DNA of 64,000 bases from Elymus sibiricus. Its lineage: Eukaryota > Streptophyta > Magnoliopsida > Poales > Poaceae. This document shows, in pieces, positions 21,372 through 32,035 of the stretch. Position 1 is the first letter of the stretch; the number at the start of each line of letters is the position of its first letter. The notes below the pieces were generated by a model that saw nothing but the letters and a program-made list of their open reading frames with translations, was not told where the DNA came from and ran no database searches. Location: contig CM077667.1 in NCBI GenBank assembly GCA_039707655.1, positions 542,542,222 to 542,606,221 of the forward strand, in the 5' to 3' direction. Position numbers and translations under genes: made by a program.

Positions 21372-22870
21372 TTATACTACTAATAACGAATCACCAAAAG
21401 CCTCAATATGTGTAGCACCTATAGCAAGCAACATCTCTAAGCCGAATAACAATGCTTCATATTCGGCTTGATTATTTGTGCCAAAATATTCTAAGCGGCA
21501 TGAGGCTTCAAAAACAGCACCATGAGGAGATATAGCAGCAATACCAACACCTTGGCCGTTGCTACAAACTGAACCATCAAAATATAATCTCCATGGTACT
21601 AACGAGACAAGGTTTATATCAATATCTTGCTTGTCATTAATCCGATGCTCAACGATAAAATTAGCAACAATTTGGCCTTTCATGGATTTTAGAGACTCAT
21701 AAGCCAAATCATACTCAATTAAAGCATAAGCCCATTTACCAATTCTACCACTAAGAATTGGTCTATGCAACATGTATTTAATGACATCGGTTTGACAAGC
21801 TACTATGCAAGCACTTGGTACTAGATAATGTCTCAATTTTGTGCAAGCATAGTATAAGCATAGGCATAATTTTTCAATAAATGTATACCTTGTCTCGGCA
21901 TCCAATAGGCGTCGGCTCAAATAAGTGATAGCATGCTCTTTTCCTTCGGTTTCTTGAGTCAAAACAGCTCCAATAACGCCTTCCTCGGCTGCAATGTAAA
22001 GTCTAAAGGGCTCTCTATGCTTGGGCGCCTTCATCACCGGAGGAGTGCACAAATAATTCTTAATCATATCAAATGCTTCTTGCTGTTTTGCCCCCCAAGT
22101 AAAATCAACATCATTCTTCAACCGAAGGATATGAGTAAATGCATCAACCTTCCCTGACAAATTAGCTATGAACCTCCTCATATAATTGATCTTGCCAAGG
22201 AATTTTTGCATATCTCTCTTGCATGTTGGAGCCTCCACTTTTTGTATAGCTTCTATCTTTTTGGGATCAATCTCTATGCCATCTTCATGAATAATGAAAC
22301 CCAAAAACTTACCAGCCGACACGCCAAATGCACACTTCAAAGGATTCATCTTCAGCCCATATTTCTTCATCCTCTCAAAAGCTAAACGCAAATCGGCTAA
22401 GTGAGATTCAAAAGCATCCGATTTGACAACAATATCATCAATATAGACTTCAAGTATAACACCGAGTAAATCATGAAAGATCAAATTCATAGCCCTTTGA
22501 TATGTGGCGCCGGCATTCTTCAATCCAAAGGTCATCACTGTCCACTCAAATAATCCAAGGAAACCGGGGCACCGAAAAGCCGTTTTGGACATGTCCTCTT
22601 CGGCCATGAAAATTTGGTTGTACCCCGCATTGCCATCAAGAAAGCTAATAACCTTATGTCCAGAAGCATTATTAATAAGCATGTCGGCTATAGGCATAGG
22701 ATACTCATCTTTGGGCGTAGGCGCGTAGCTCTATTCAAATCTCTGAAATCAATGCACACCCTCAACTTGCCGGAGCCTTTCTTTTCCACTGGCACAATAT
22801 TAGAAATCCACTCGGCATACCTGGGGATGAATTCCATGGTAAAGGTATCAATGGCATGGTTGAAGAATAT
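21372..22870 (-). pseudogene. Gypsy reverse transcriptase and RNase H domains
   Basis: An open stretch of 441 codons ends at 21372 and starts at 22697. It contains reverse transcriptase boxes FRCPGFLGLFEWTVMTFGLKN and VYIDDIVVKS (catalytic Asp pair), an RNase H-like connection (YLSRRLLDAETRY), and a second RNase H-like domain (LYFDGSVCSNGQG, NNQAEYEAL). The first reverse transcriptase box (EWISNIVPVEKKGSGKLRVCIDF) lies upstream in another frame. It is separated by an apparent 8-bp duplication, CGCCTACG, near 22714-22726. The N-terminal end appears truncated because the usual protease and linker are missing. Confidence 0.93.
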
Positions 22871-25707
22871 GAATGATGTGCTAACCGAAGATTATTTTTT
22901 GTGGACGAAAACCTTCGGCTTAATTTCTTATGAGATTCTTTCTCCTCCTTCACTTTTGTCGTACTTATTACAATAGAAGCTTGCACATTATTTTCTGTTT
23001 GACTGCTCTTCTTGGGAACCCACGCCATGTTCTTCTTTCTCAGTTCATGTGCACTAAGCTTTTGTAATTCCTTCTTTTGCCAATACGATAAGCCGAGTGG
23101 GCGCCTCAGCTGTGATTCTTGTTCAAGCAATGGCAATTCTTTTCTAACCTTGTGCACTCTCATCTTCTTTTGTTCAGATTTGGCATCTTGATTTTGAACA
23201 TTTGCTTGCTCGACTTCTTTGCCTTTAGTAGCCAATGTTATCACTTTAATTGGATCTTTATCATTTGAAATAAAATATGAAGTGGCACACGTACGACCAT
23301 CTTTTTTGACTCGATATACTTGCCTGACCACCTCTTTCTTCTTTCTTAAGCTCCGGACCGATTCCTTTTGAGTGAAACGGTCTTGGTTATGTAATTGTTC
23401 ATCAAATGTTGATCTTCTTGGAGCTGCATAATCTTGATGAGATGGTTCAAAATAAGATGAATAATGTGCCCTTGAATTATACCTGTCCCGTGGTGGATAT
23501 TGATTCGTATAAGCACAGGGAGGTATCCATGGCATTGGCATTGACGTCCCAAAATATGGATATGAATATGACGCATTGAAATTTCCCTTCTGCCAATACC
23601 GTTCTTTAGATTAGCGCCTAGGGGGTAATCTTGATGCTTTTGCATTAGTTGGCCGATAAGCACTTTTCTCTTCACTTATCTTCTGGTATTTTTCCAATAG
23701 CTGCACGAAAGTGACTTTCGAGTTTTTACCTTTGTGCTTATTGCGGCCTTTATCTCCTTTGGTTGTGCTCACATCGATCTTTGGATTTTCTTGTTGCCCC
23801 CCAGTACTTGGCGTCTTCATCGTAACTTTGATAGAACCTTCGCCTTCAAGAATATTATCATTGTGCTCATGAATAATTTTTGCACTTGAAAGCTTGATTC
23901 CATTACCTGCAGTGTTTACCTTCTTGTCCTTATATGGATCGGCCTGAAGCAGCCGATGCAAAAACTTTTTGTCATCAGGACCAATCGGAATAGATTGGTC
24001 ATCCTTTGGTGTTTCAACAAATCTCAATCGTCCTTTATCAATGGCCGATTTGACTATTTGACGAAACATATTACAATCCTCAAAATTATGTTTGAACGAA
24101 TGATGCAACCTACAATACATTCCTCCTTGGATTGATGGCTTGACATGGTGATCAAGAATTCTAATGTAATTATTTTTCAGCAACAAATCAAATATTCGAT
24201 CACACATGCTTGAATTGAAGGTAAACTTTTTATTTTCTAGCCGATCTTGCTGTAAGAACGGCCTTGGAGTTAAGCAAACGAATGGTTTAGATTTTGCATC
24301 ACCCCACTCGGCTATGCATTGTGTTTTGCACTCTATCTCCGATGTCTTTGGATAAGATATTATACTAGCATCGGTTTTCTCAATAGAATTTAGCCTTGGC
24401 TTTAAATTTCTGAAACGAATATAGTTAGAACACATACGTCTCAATTGAGACCAAGTGCAAGCCAAGTATGAAACAAGCAAAGCTACCCAATTATATATGA
24501 AATTTTTATAAAGCAATGGGGAAAACTTTGGTTGCAATAATAAGTCACTATCGGTCTTTATAAATGGCACAATAGATTGACCGATATGTTCTATAACAAT
24601 TTTATTGCTAACAAGTAAATTACCCTTCTTCATTGGTCTTTCAAAATTACTTATGAGAATTTTTCTAAAAGATGTATCAACAATAAAGTTGCGACCAAAT
24701 CGGAAAATAGGTAAATCACTTGCTAGACATACCTCTTCAAATATGTTGGGAGAGCATGATGGTTGTGCGATATGAACAATAGCTTGCTCCAGTTCTGGAT
24801 GACTCTCCAAGACCTTGTCGTCCTCTTTTTCTCGAATTGATTCGGCATATGTACTATTTGATTCGGCTTTTTCAATAACTGAATTTTCTTTGTTACCTGA
24901 ATCAATACTTTTCTCTTTTTGAATTTGCAAGGCTTCTCGCTCTTGTCTAATTTTAGCCCACATCTCAGCTTGGCGAGCTTTAAATTTTTTCATCTCAATT
25001 TCCATCCAATCTTCATGATATTGCCCCCCAATGCTTTGAGACTCTTTCGGCAATGAGATGTTGCCGAAATTCTGTAATTGTGTAGGGGGGACATGATATG
25101 CCATGGTAGTAGGTGAAGGCATTTGTGCCCCTGCTGAAGTTTCAGTTATTCGGCCATGACCGTGAAGGTGCGGAGCCGAATTATGGACATCAACAGTTGC
25201 GTATGGTGCCAAAAAATTAGTAGCATGGGGTGTAGCATATGATGTTTGAGGGTAATTGGCCAAATAGCTAGTAGTAGCATGGCCAATTCCCCTATCCACC
25301 GGCATGTTTGGATTGACATACTGCAAGTTATTTGCCGATGAATAAAAAGGTGAAACACCTTGTTGCATGCTATTGGAAGTTCCTACATGGGGTGTTTCAA
25401 CTTGATTAACCGAACTCATCATGTTGTTCATCGGCATATAGATTTGTGGGGTTGCCGATGCATGGGAGTTGGGATACATATGTTGCATGTTGCTAAAATT
25501 ATATGAAGTTGAAGCATGGAGATTATTTTGAATCGGCTGTTGCACATAATTAGATGCATGATTGATAAAACTAGGGCTAGCCGATACATTATGCTCATTA
25601 AACGATCTAGCAACAACATATGCATTATTTGCATCTACATAAGTGAATTGGGTATTCATATTACCTTTGTATATTGCAAACCCTAGATGACGATCTCTTC
25701 GTAGCAA
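22762..25707 (-). pseudogene. Gypsy gag-like polyprotein, one in-frame stop
   Basis: Two open blocks (25707-23611, 698 codons, and 23541-22762) lie in the same frame, separated by a TAA at 23611-23613. The protein is rich in N, Q, P, Y and H in its first third (repeats of M-P-x-x-N-type words). It is then charged and coiled (EIEMKKFKARQAEMWAKIRQE). It ends near a C-x-L-H-H-S-x-K-H-x-x-E-D-C pattern (YCRLHHSFKHNFEDC) suggestive of a gag zinc finger. No aspartic protease signature (D-T/S-G or a V-D-x-G-A type) was found before the reverse transcriptase. The capsid role is inferred from position. Confidence 0.8.
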
Positions 25708-25735
25708 GAACGGGCCGGAGACCGTTCAAAGCTTC

Positions 25736-25754
25736 GTCCCCAGCGGAGTCGCCA
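25736..25754 (-). other. Gypsy primer binding site
   Basis: On the minus strand, seven bases after the 5' LTR comes TGGCGACTCCGCTGGGGAC, opening with the TGG expected from pairing with a tRNA 3' CCA end. I do not assign the tRNA species. Confidence 0.75.
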
Positions 25755-25761
25755 AAAAGTG

Positions 25762-26749
25762 TGTTGACACACGAACGCGTCACGCGTACCCTCGACGCCG
25801 GGGGTGATGCACCGCAGCTCACGTCGAAGGAGGCCCGTCCGGAAGCGCGGTACGCAAGCAATCCGGCGGGCGCTTTTGAAGACCCGACGCACCGTTTCTC
25901 CGGGATGGAACCCGTCAGGAGTCACGGATGGACGATGGGCTGCCCTAGGTCGATTCGCTTGCCCCTAGGGCCTTGAGGTTCGCCGTCCTGCAACAAGAAG
26001 AACGAACGAAGAACGAGAAGAAAGATACGAGGGAGAGGGATAAAAGTAGGGTAAAAGATGTAGATGTGTTTGTTCGATTGTGTGTTGTTTCAATCGGCCA
26101 TCACCTCTTCTATTTAAGAGGGGGTTGGACTTCCCGTACAAGACACGGACCCAAATTTCCGTCCAAAGGGTCAAAAATACTAGCCAAATTCGGATTTCCA
26201 AAATCTACCCGAATCTGGGCACGGTAGTACCGTTTCTGGGCACGGTAGTACCGCTTAAAGTGGTAGTACCGCTCTGAGTACCGCGCTACTACCGCTTGGG
26301 GGCATCGGGGTCCAGAAGAATTTTCTTAAGTGGTAGTAGAGCGGTAGTTATGCGTGGTAGTACCGCTCAAGCGGTACTTCCGCTTATGGGAGCGGTACTA
26401 CCGCCCTCTGCTGTAGCAGCATCTTGTAACGGCCGTAACTTTTGCATACGATCTCGGATTGAGACGATTTTTATATCAAAATCGACCGATTCGACGAGAC
26501 AAAGACAATCCGTGTATAAACTTTTCTCATATGAGGCCATCTTGGGGGAGTAATCAGCCGAATAGTGTTCTGCATACAAAATCTCAGTACTTCGAACACA
26601 ACTTCGGCCTTAGAGCTGAGCTCGGATGGCTATGGCCCAAATATCAAAGTTTCTCCTTTCGACGATACGGAACTTTCTCACTTTGAGCACTTTTCCATTT
26701 GAGGCCTTCTTAATTACGTTTTTGACCATGCCAAAAACTGGTGTCAACA
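25762..26749 (-). repeat. Gypsy 5' LTR (988 bp)
   Basis: Nearly identical to 18668-19657, with differences confined to about ten sites. It is the 5' LTR in minus-strand sense and should hold the element's promoter; no single TATA box stands out. Confidence 0.96.
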
Positions 26750-27550
26750 ACAGCAGCGACCTCCACAAGGCAGAGGACTACGAGAAGGCATTGAACCTAG
26801 AATGAACAGGAGCCGGCAAGATGTTGAAGTGTGGTCGCAGACAGAGGGGAATAGGAGGGTTGACTTGTTTGTGTGCGGGGTGGGGATGCCGTCGCCTGAG
26901 AATAAAAAGAAGTGACGGTGAGTGGGGGGAGGGGGGGTAGAGAGATGGCCTAACCACCTAATAGGGTAGGCTGGGACAGCGATGCGAGTGCGGCTACACA
27001 CCTAGCCACAAAAGGGGGTGCAGATGATCCTGCTGGCGCTGGTTTGATTTGGGCAGATGAAACCTGCAGGAAAAAAGACAGGAGATGAAAAAACACGATA
27101 GACATTGTATTGATATCCAATGGCTTATACATCAACAATCGTTGGTTGACTAAATTGACAAAGCCTTATGTATCTGTCAACCTAGTAAGCCCACACTTCA
27201 GCCTCAAAATCCGTGCCGGACGAATACAACCCATTTTAAAAAAGAACAATCCATTACAAACGTTCACATGGAAAGTTCCACATTTAAAGCAAGCTAACAG
27301 GTTTGGTTGAGAGATAGATTATTGTACTTCCAGGTTGACAACCATCATAGCAAACTTAACTATCTAATCCACCTAATAATCTTGTATAGTACTACTAAGT
27401 TACTCCAAGCTAACTAGATGTTAGCCGCCATCTACGTCATACGCTAAACGCCGATGCCATACTAATCTCCCAGACAGCGCCCTCATGATAATTCCCATGC
27501 CCTTTCCCTCCAACTGACAAACACGTTCTGAGTCCCTTCTTCTCAAGGGC
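26750..27550. other. Right flank of Gypsy insertion, no gene
   Basis: 26755-27240 is the remainder of the interrupted repeat described at 17432-18667. From 27241 to 27550 the sequence is moderately AT-rich with no recognised feature. Confidence 0.45.
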
Positions 27551-27574
27551 ATGCACAAGGGATCAATGACCACG

Positions 27575-27925
27575 CCGCTTGTTTGTTTCACTCCAACAAC
27601 TCATAAAACCAAAAGTGCACATACATACGTATCTAATAGTAATTGGTAGAGCAGGAATACTTGATGGTATTGTGACAGGTGTTAATGAGTGGACCTAATA
27701 GCTACTAGTCCAGGGCTACAACTACCTAACATAGTACCGTGAATTGTTTCCGGTGGAAAGATCGAAGTCGCTTCACAATGGACTATATATATAGCAGCCA
27801 CATGTCTCTAGTCTCTTGATCATCCAATAGTCATTGCAGAATAAATCCGAGGTCACCGTCTGTCCATCGAGGACCAAGAAATCACACGAGCGCGACACGG
27901 AGATTTGTTAAAGAGGTTCACCGGC
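27575..27925 (+). promoter_or_regulatory. Promoter-like module, copy A
   Basis: The module opens with GCTTGTTTGTTTCACTCCAAC (about 27580) and has TATATATATA at 27784-27793, then TTGATCATCCAATAGTCAT. It resembles copies near 30768-31030 and 34261-34530 and a partial copy near 29346. TATA box to the ATG at 27926 is ~135 bp, a reasonable plant 5' leader. Confidence 0.6.
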
Positions 27926-28045
27926 ATGGCTACATCCCTGGGGCATGACTACGGGCGTTCCTCCCGTGACACCGTCATAATACCGCACCCCGACAGTCCG
28001 GCCGCCGACGCACGCCGACAGCTCCTCCGCTTGGCTGTACTATTA
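27926..28045 (+). pseudogene. Truncated first exon of an unidentified gene
   Basis: From the ATG at 27926 the frame reads MATSLGHDYGRSSRDTVIIP, then HPDSPAADARRQLLRLAVLLC and a stop at about 28049. GC content is higher than in its surroundings, and the placement after a TATA box and leader suggests a real gene start. The reading frame ends where LTR-like sequence beginning TGTTGACATAGG starts at 28046, so the gene looks cut by an insertion. I do not recognise the family. A chance ORF cannot be excluded. Confidence 0.4.
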
Positions 28046-28204
28046 TGTTGACATAGGTTACATCGTGTGTCTACCCCCGCTATATGTGAGAGGTCTAGGA
28101 TACATGTGTCCTAATAGGACACGACTCCTACCTTGTCTACACATAGTCCAAATCCAAGTCCAACTGTAACCTACTTTGTACAAATATTCAACATAATTCT
28201 AACA
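28046..28204. repeat. Short LTR-like sequence (159 bp)
   Basis: It starts TGTTGACATAGG and ends CATAATTCTAACA, so it has TGTT...AACA ends. No second copy, TSD or primer binding site is visible. It may be a solo LTR of a small-LTR Copia or TRIM element, or only a look-alike. Confidence 0.35.
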
Positions 28205-28832
28205 AACTTCACCTTGGAGAATATTCTCTGCCACCTTTGATTAGTCCATGCGTTGGACCTTCATGTACATTGGACTTGAGATACGCCATGAGCATCGATG
28301 CTTCAGACTTCATGGGACTCCACCTGCAACTGTAGTTCCTTCTTGTCTTCTTCACATTAAACATTCAAGCCAAATTAAGTTCCTTATATACTACTTTGTG
28401 CTCCCAACTTCCGGAGTATCCGTTCAACACCATCACACACTGAGCACTGACCCGCGTGAAAGTGAACAACCCACATATTGGATGCCACATATAGGAGTTA
28501 CCTGAACTCAACATCCTCGCTCTTTCTTGACCGTCTGTCTAAAACATGAAGGAATTTCACCATCGCCATGTGTCACCCTGAGCCAAATTCGCAGCTGTCT
28601 CACCCTTTTTCCAGTAAAGTATTGCTTTATGGCCCTTATTTTAAAGTTGCATCACTGAATAGGCGTACGACCAGCAGCGGGCTTCTGCCAAACATTCTTG
28701 ATTATGTCTACAAATCCATCCCGATGCAGCCAACCCAATTAAAATTTGGAAGGGCGTCGGGTAGCTGGGTTTATAGAGTTCGAATCCATAATGATGGGTG
28801 CATGATCCGATAATGCCTCGATATGCTCTAGG
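28205..28832. other. Unclassified sequence
   Basis: Nothing here could be assigned. Open frames are short and lack known motifs. The sequence may be an internal part of the LTR-like element at 28046. Confidence 0.3.
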
Positions 28833-29415
28833 GCGTGCATGCTTGTGATTTATTTCAAATACATGGACGGGATTTTCCATTTCATTAAAAAGAAATTTAT
28901 TTATCAATTTAACATTTTCTCCTGCTAATAGAAAGGAAGGTGCAACACTCTTGCAATAAGTTTGTTCATGCAAACAAACATGGGGTTAAGGTTTCAAATC
29001 ATTAGAGCTTGAATTAAATCACACTGCACTGTCATGAAAAATTACTAATATCCTATTCTTGATTCTGTTTGATAAAACAAGGAAGGACCATCCATCGATC
29101 TTGATGGGAATGGCAAGACTGGGCCACTCATTGGGGAGGTTGGGCATGGACCGGTCTTACTAGGACATGCTATCATTTCTCAGGCCCACCGACAACTCCT
29201 CACTTTGGGCAATCGCCATGCTTGTGTCGCAAGAATTGACCGCACCACTATTGATGTGTCGATTTAGTGATAGACATGGCACCCCGCCCTTCATCCATTC
29301 CGGGATCGACTTCTTCTCGCTACTCTAGCAGAAAAAACATGCAACTTGTTTGTTTCACTCCCACATCTCACACAAATTTCACATACGTAGCTAATAAACG
29401 ATGGATTATTGAGAG
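28833..29415. repeat. Segmental duplication unit 1 (~580 bp)
   Basis: This block matches 30253-30835 at high identity (roughly 85-90% by eye). Both run from GTGCATGCTTGTGATT, through TTCATGCAAACAAACATGGGG and GACCATCCATCGATCTTGATGG, to TAGCTAATAAACGATGGAT. It contains the degenerate equivalent of the open frame at 30483-30689, frameshifted, and the start of the promoter-like module. Confidence 0.85.
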
Positions 29416-30252
29416 CACATGTAAAATGATCGTCAGTAAATTTCGTGTGAGCCACTCGATTGAAAAGGAACAGCCGGGTCTTCTTCTTTCTTGCAAGTCT
29501 GATCTGAATCACTTTGTGCTAAAATCTTGCTTTCCTAATTGCCAATGAGTTTATAAAGGACCTTTTTTTTGGCACAGGCCCCCCATTTTTTTGGGTACGG
29601 CCCTTCTTGCGACCTTGAAGTACTAAGGAACAAATATGGTAGTTATTCCTACGACTGGTTAGGCTCTATTGTAGATGTTAGCTCCATAGTCCAGAAGAAA
29701 GGCATCACATCCGTGGATCAGCCTAATCAAGACAGGAATTACAGAAGGCTCACATAATTCAACTGTATAACCATTTGAAAATGGCGAGCAACGATCATAC
29801 ATATCATTCTTGTTATTTTCGTCAGCTAAGGGTAATAATATTTATTCTTGGTCAACAATTATCATTGTACAAAACAAGAAGACCATACCTTAATTTCCGG
29901 TGAATCACAATAGAGTGAAACTACGCATAGTACATAACTATGCAGTAGTACCACCAGGCATTTGTCATTGAGTCGTCGCTAGGTGGTCTATGGATCTGGT
30001 TGTAATTATTACTATTTTTTGTATTCATTGTACTGCAATGATTGAAAATGAATAGATTAGAAGTTTTCTCGCAAACAAAGTAAGAGGGCGGACACGAGAA
30101 GGAAGATGACAAGGCACATGGGCTTGCGGCGGTGAAGGGGGCTTTCAGACCAATGGGATTGGAAAGGCCTCTGTAGCGATGGGCGGGAACAAACCAGAAT
30201 CAGCAACAACGGCGGTAAAGTGGACCGGCAACAGCGCTTGACGGTGCATCAT
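29416..30252. other. Sequence between duplication units, no gene found
   Basis: AT-rich with short open frames only. No repeat ends were recognised. Confidence 0.35.
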
Positions 30253-30835
30253 GTAGGCGTGCATGCTTGTGATTGAATACAATTACATGAACTAGATTTT
30301 CCATTTAATTAACAAGAAATTTATTTAACAATTTAACGTTTTCTCCTGCTAATAGAATGGAAGGTGCAACACTCCTGCAATTAGTTTGTTCATGCAAACA
30401 AACATGGGGTTAAGGTTTGAAATTATTAGAGCTTGGATTAAATCACATTGCATTGTCATGAAAAATTACTAATGTTCTGTTCTTGATAGTGTTTGATAAA
30501 ACCAAGAAGGACCATCCATCGATCTTGATGGCAGTGGCGAGACTGGGCCAATCACTGGGGATGTTGGCCAGGGAGGTCGTACTAGGACACACTACCATTT
30601 CTCAGGTCCACCCACTCCTCCTGAGCTATGGTGGTCGCCACGCTTCTGTCGCAGGAATTCACCGCACCACTATTGATGTGTCGATTTAGTGATAGACATG
30701 GCACACCGCCCTCCATCCATTCCAGGATCGACTTCTTCTCACTACTCTAGCAGAATAACACGCAGCTTGTTTGTTTCACTCCAAGATCTCACACAAATTG
30801 CACATATGTAGCTAATAAACGATGGATCAATGGTT
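30253..30835. repeat. Segmental duplication unit 2 (~580 bp)
   Basis: Second copy of 28833-29415, offset about 1420 bp. The similarity spans presumed coding (30483-30689) and downstream sequence. The two copies differ by small indels as well as substitutions. Confidence 0.85.
30483..30689 (+). CDS. Possible 3' exon of an unidentified duplicated gene
   Basis: The frame gives about 68 residues ending in the words SYGGRHASVAGIHRTTIDVSI and a TAG stop. In the diverged copy near 29075-29269 the last ~37 residues remain readable (ending NRHACVARIDRTTIDVSI) with the same stop, despite a 2-base indel upstream. That suggests coding constraint in the past. The upstream start is uncertain and the segment could be the last exon of a longer gene. 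I do not recognise the family. Confidence that it is translated today is low. Confidence 0.3.
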   Translation: MIVFDKTKKDHPSILMAVARLGQSLGMLAREVVLGHTTISQVHPLLLSYGGRHASVAGIHRTTIDVSI

Positions 30836-31310
30836 TTAAGACAAGCTAGTGCGAATTACTAGAATATGTACTACTGCAGGGCTTGCTTCCATCTATATAT
30901 AGATAGCTCAATTGCTACTAGCATTTGTTACCGGAGCAAGGAAGGTCTACACTTTGCTAGGGCTATATATATACACTAGCTAGGCAAATGCATGTCCTTA
31001 GGTCATCCCATAGGCATGCACGTAGTCATGATTATAATATTGCACCCACAGCAACATGCAATTTGTTTGTGCCATAATTCTTTCTCTTTCATTTATCACG
31101 AGGAATGCACAAATGCACAGCGTGTGTCACTTTTAATGGAAATTGTCAGGGTGCTGCATGCACTTGGACTCGACTGATAAATGTCTAGATAGGAAAATTC
31201 CATTTTGTCCAACGTGCCAAACCACTGCGTACCAAGGGAGAGATGACCCAAAATCGGACCAACCCTGGCATTAGCATGCGGCCCTAGCGTTGCTCAGAGG
31301 ATGTGATTGT
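30768..31310 (+). promoter_or_regulatory. Promoter-like module, copy B
   Basis: GCTTGTTTGTTTCACTCCAA at about 30768, TATATATATAC at 30964-30974, then TTAGGTCATCCCATAGGCATG and TTCTTTCTCTTTCATTTATC. The similarity to copy C (34261-34850) continues through CCAAGGGAGAGATGACCC at about 31230. No ATG-led long frame follows, so it is orphaned. Confidence 0.55.
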
Positions 31311-32035
31311 TGCTGGAATATTTGTTCCTATCACCGCTCAAATATAATGTGACGGACAAATAAGTATAGCTGTATAGGTTTCCCACTCAATCTATATTGT
31401 TTTAAAAAGAGTCTGATAGTATATTTTTGTTGAAAAAGTCTGAAAAATACATATCCGTAATGAATGCATGCTTTCTTTATGTGAAGAAAAGGAAGACCAA
31501 CAGCTATAAGCATGCAAGAATTGAATGCAAGCCTGGTCAGGCGACAAGAGCCATGTGACCAATCCAGCAATACAGACACTCGCACGGCTCGAGGGAGAGG
31601 CGTTATGACCACAAGAGACGCCGTGAACACGAAACTTAGGATATCCCTAGTCCTGGATCTTATGAGCATCCTGCTGTCCTGGAGTTACCTAAGATCATGC
31701 AGAGACCGAAGCAACATGATCTACTTTCATACAGCCACGGTACGAATAGATCGTAATTTGCAATCAATATGTTGGTATTACATCATCTATATCCTCAAAC
31801 AATGAGGCTCTCATTTCACCGCTCAATAACCACCCAACTTATTTGGCAAAATGGCGTCTGTCATGTTTCCGCAAGGAATACATACATACATGAAAACATA
31901 CTGGGTCGAATAAATTAATATACGGGTTTGCCGCCCAAAACGGCAAAGGATGTCACTGACGCAGACACATGTGCATCCTAGCTTGTTCACTCGGTATTCT
32001 GTAGCGGCAATGCTTGTCTTGCAGGCATACGAAGA
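31311..32035. other. Unclassified sequence
   Basis: No gene, repeat end or RNA was recognised. Confidence 0.3.

Larger units (their letters stand above)
18668..26749 (-). mobile_element. Ty3/Gypsy LTR retrotransposon, full length, recent, protease region lost
   Basis: The element is bounded by perfect 5-bp TSDs, ACAGC at 18663-18667 and 26750-26754. LTRs are 990 and 988 bp, differing by about 8 substitutions and 2 indels by my count. The internal region, on the minus strand, runs gag, reverse transcriptase, RNase H, integrase, which is the Gypsy order. A primer binding site and a polypurine tract are in place. The RNase H-like text (LYFDGSVCSNGQGVG, then TNNQAEYEALLFGLE) resembles the extra RNase H of Tat-like elements, an inference from memory. 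Frameshifts and stops interrupt the coding region, and no protease motif is found. Confidence 0.95.
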
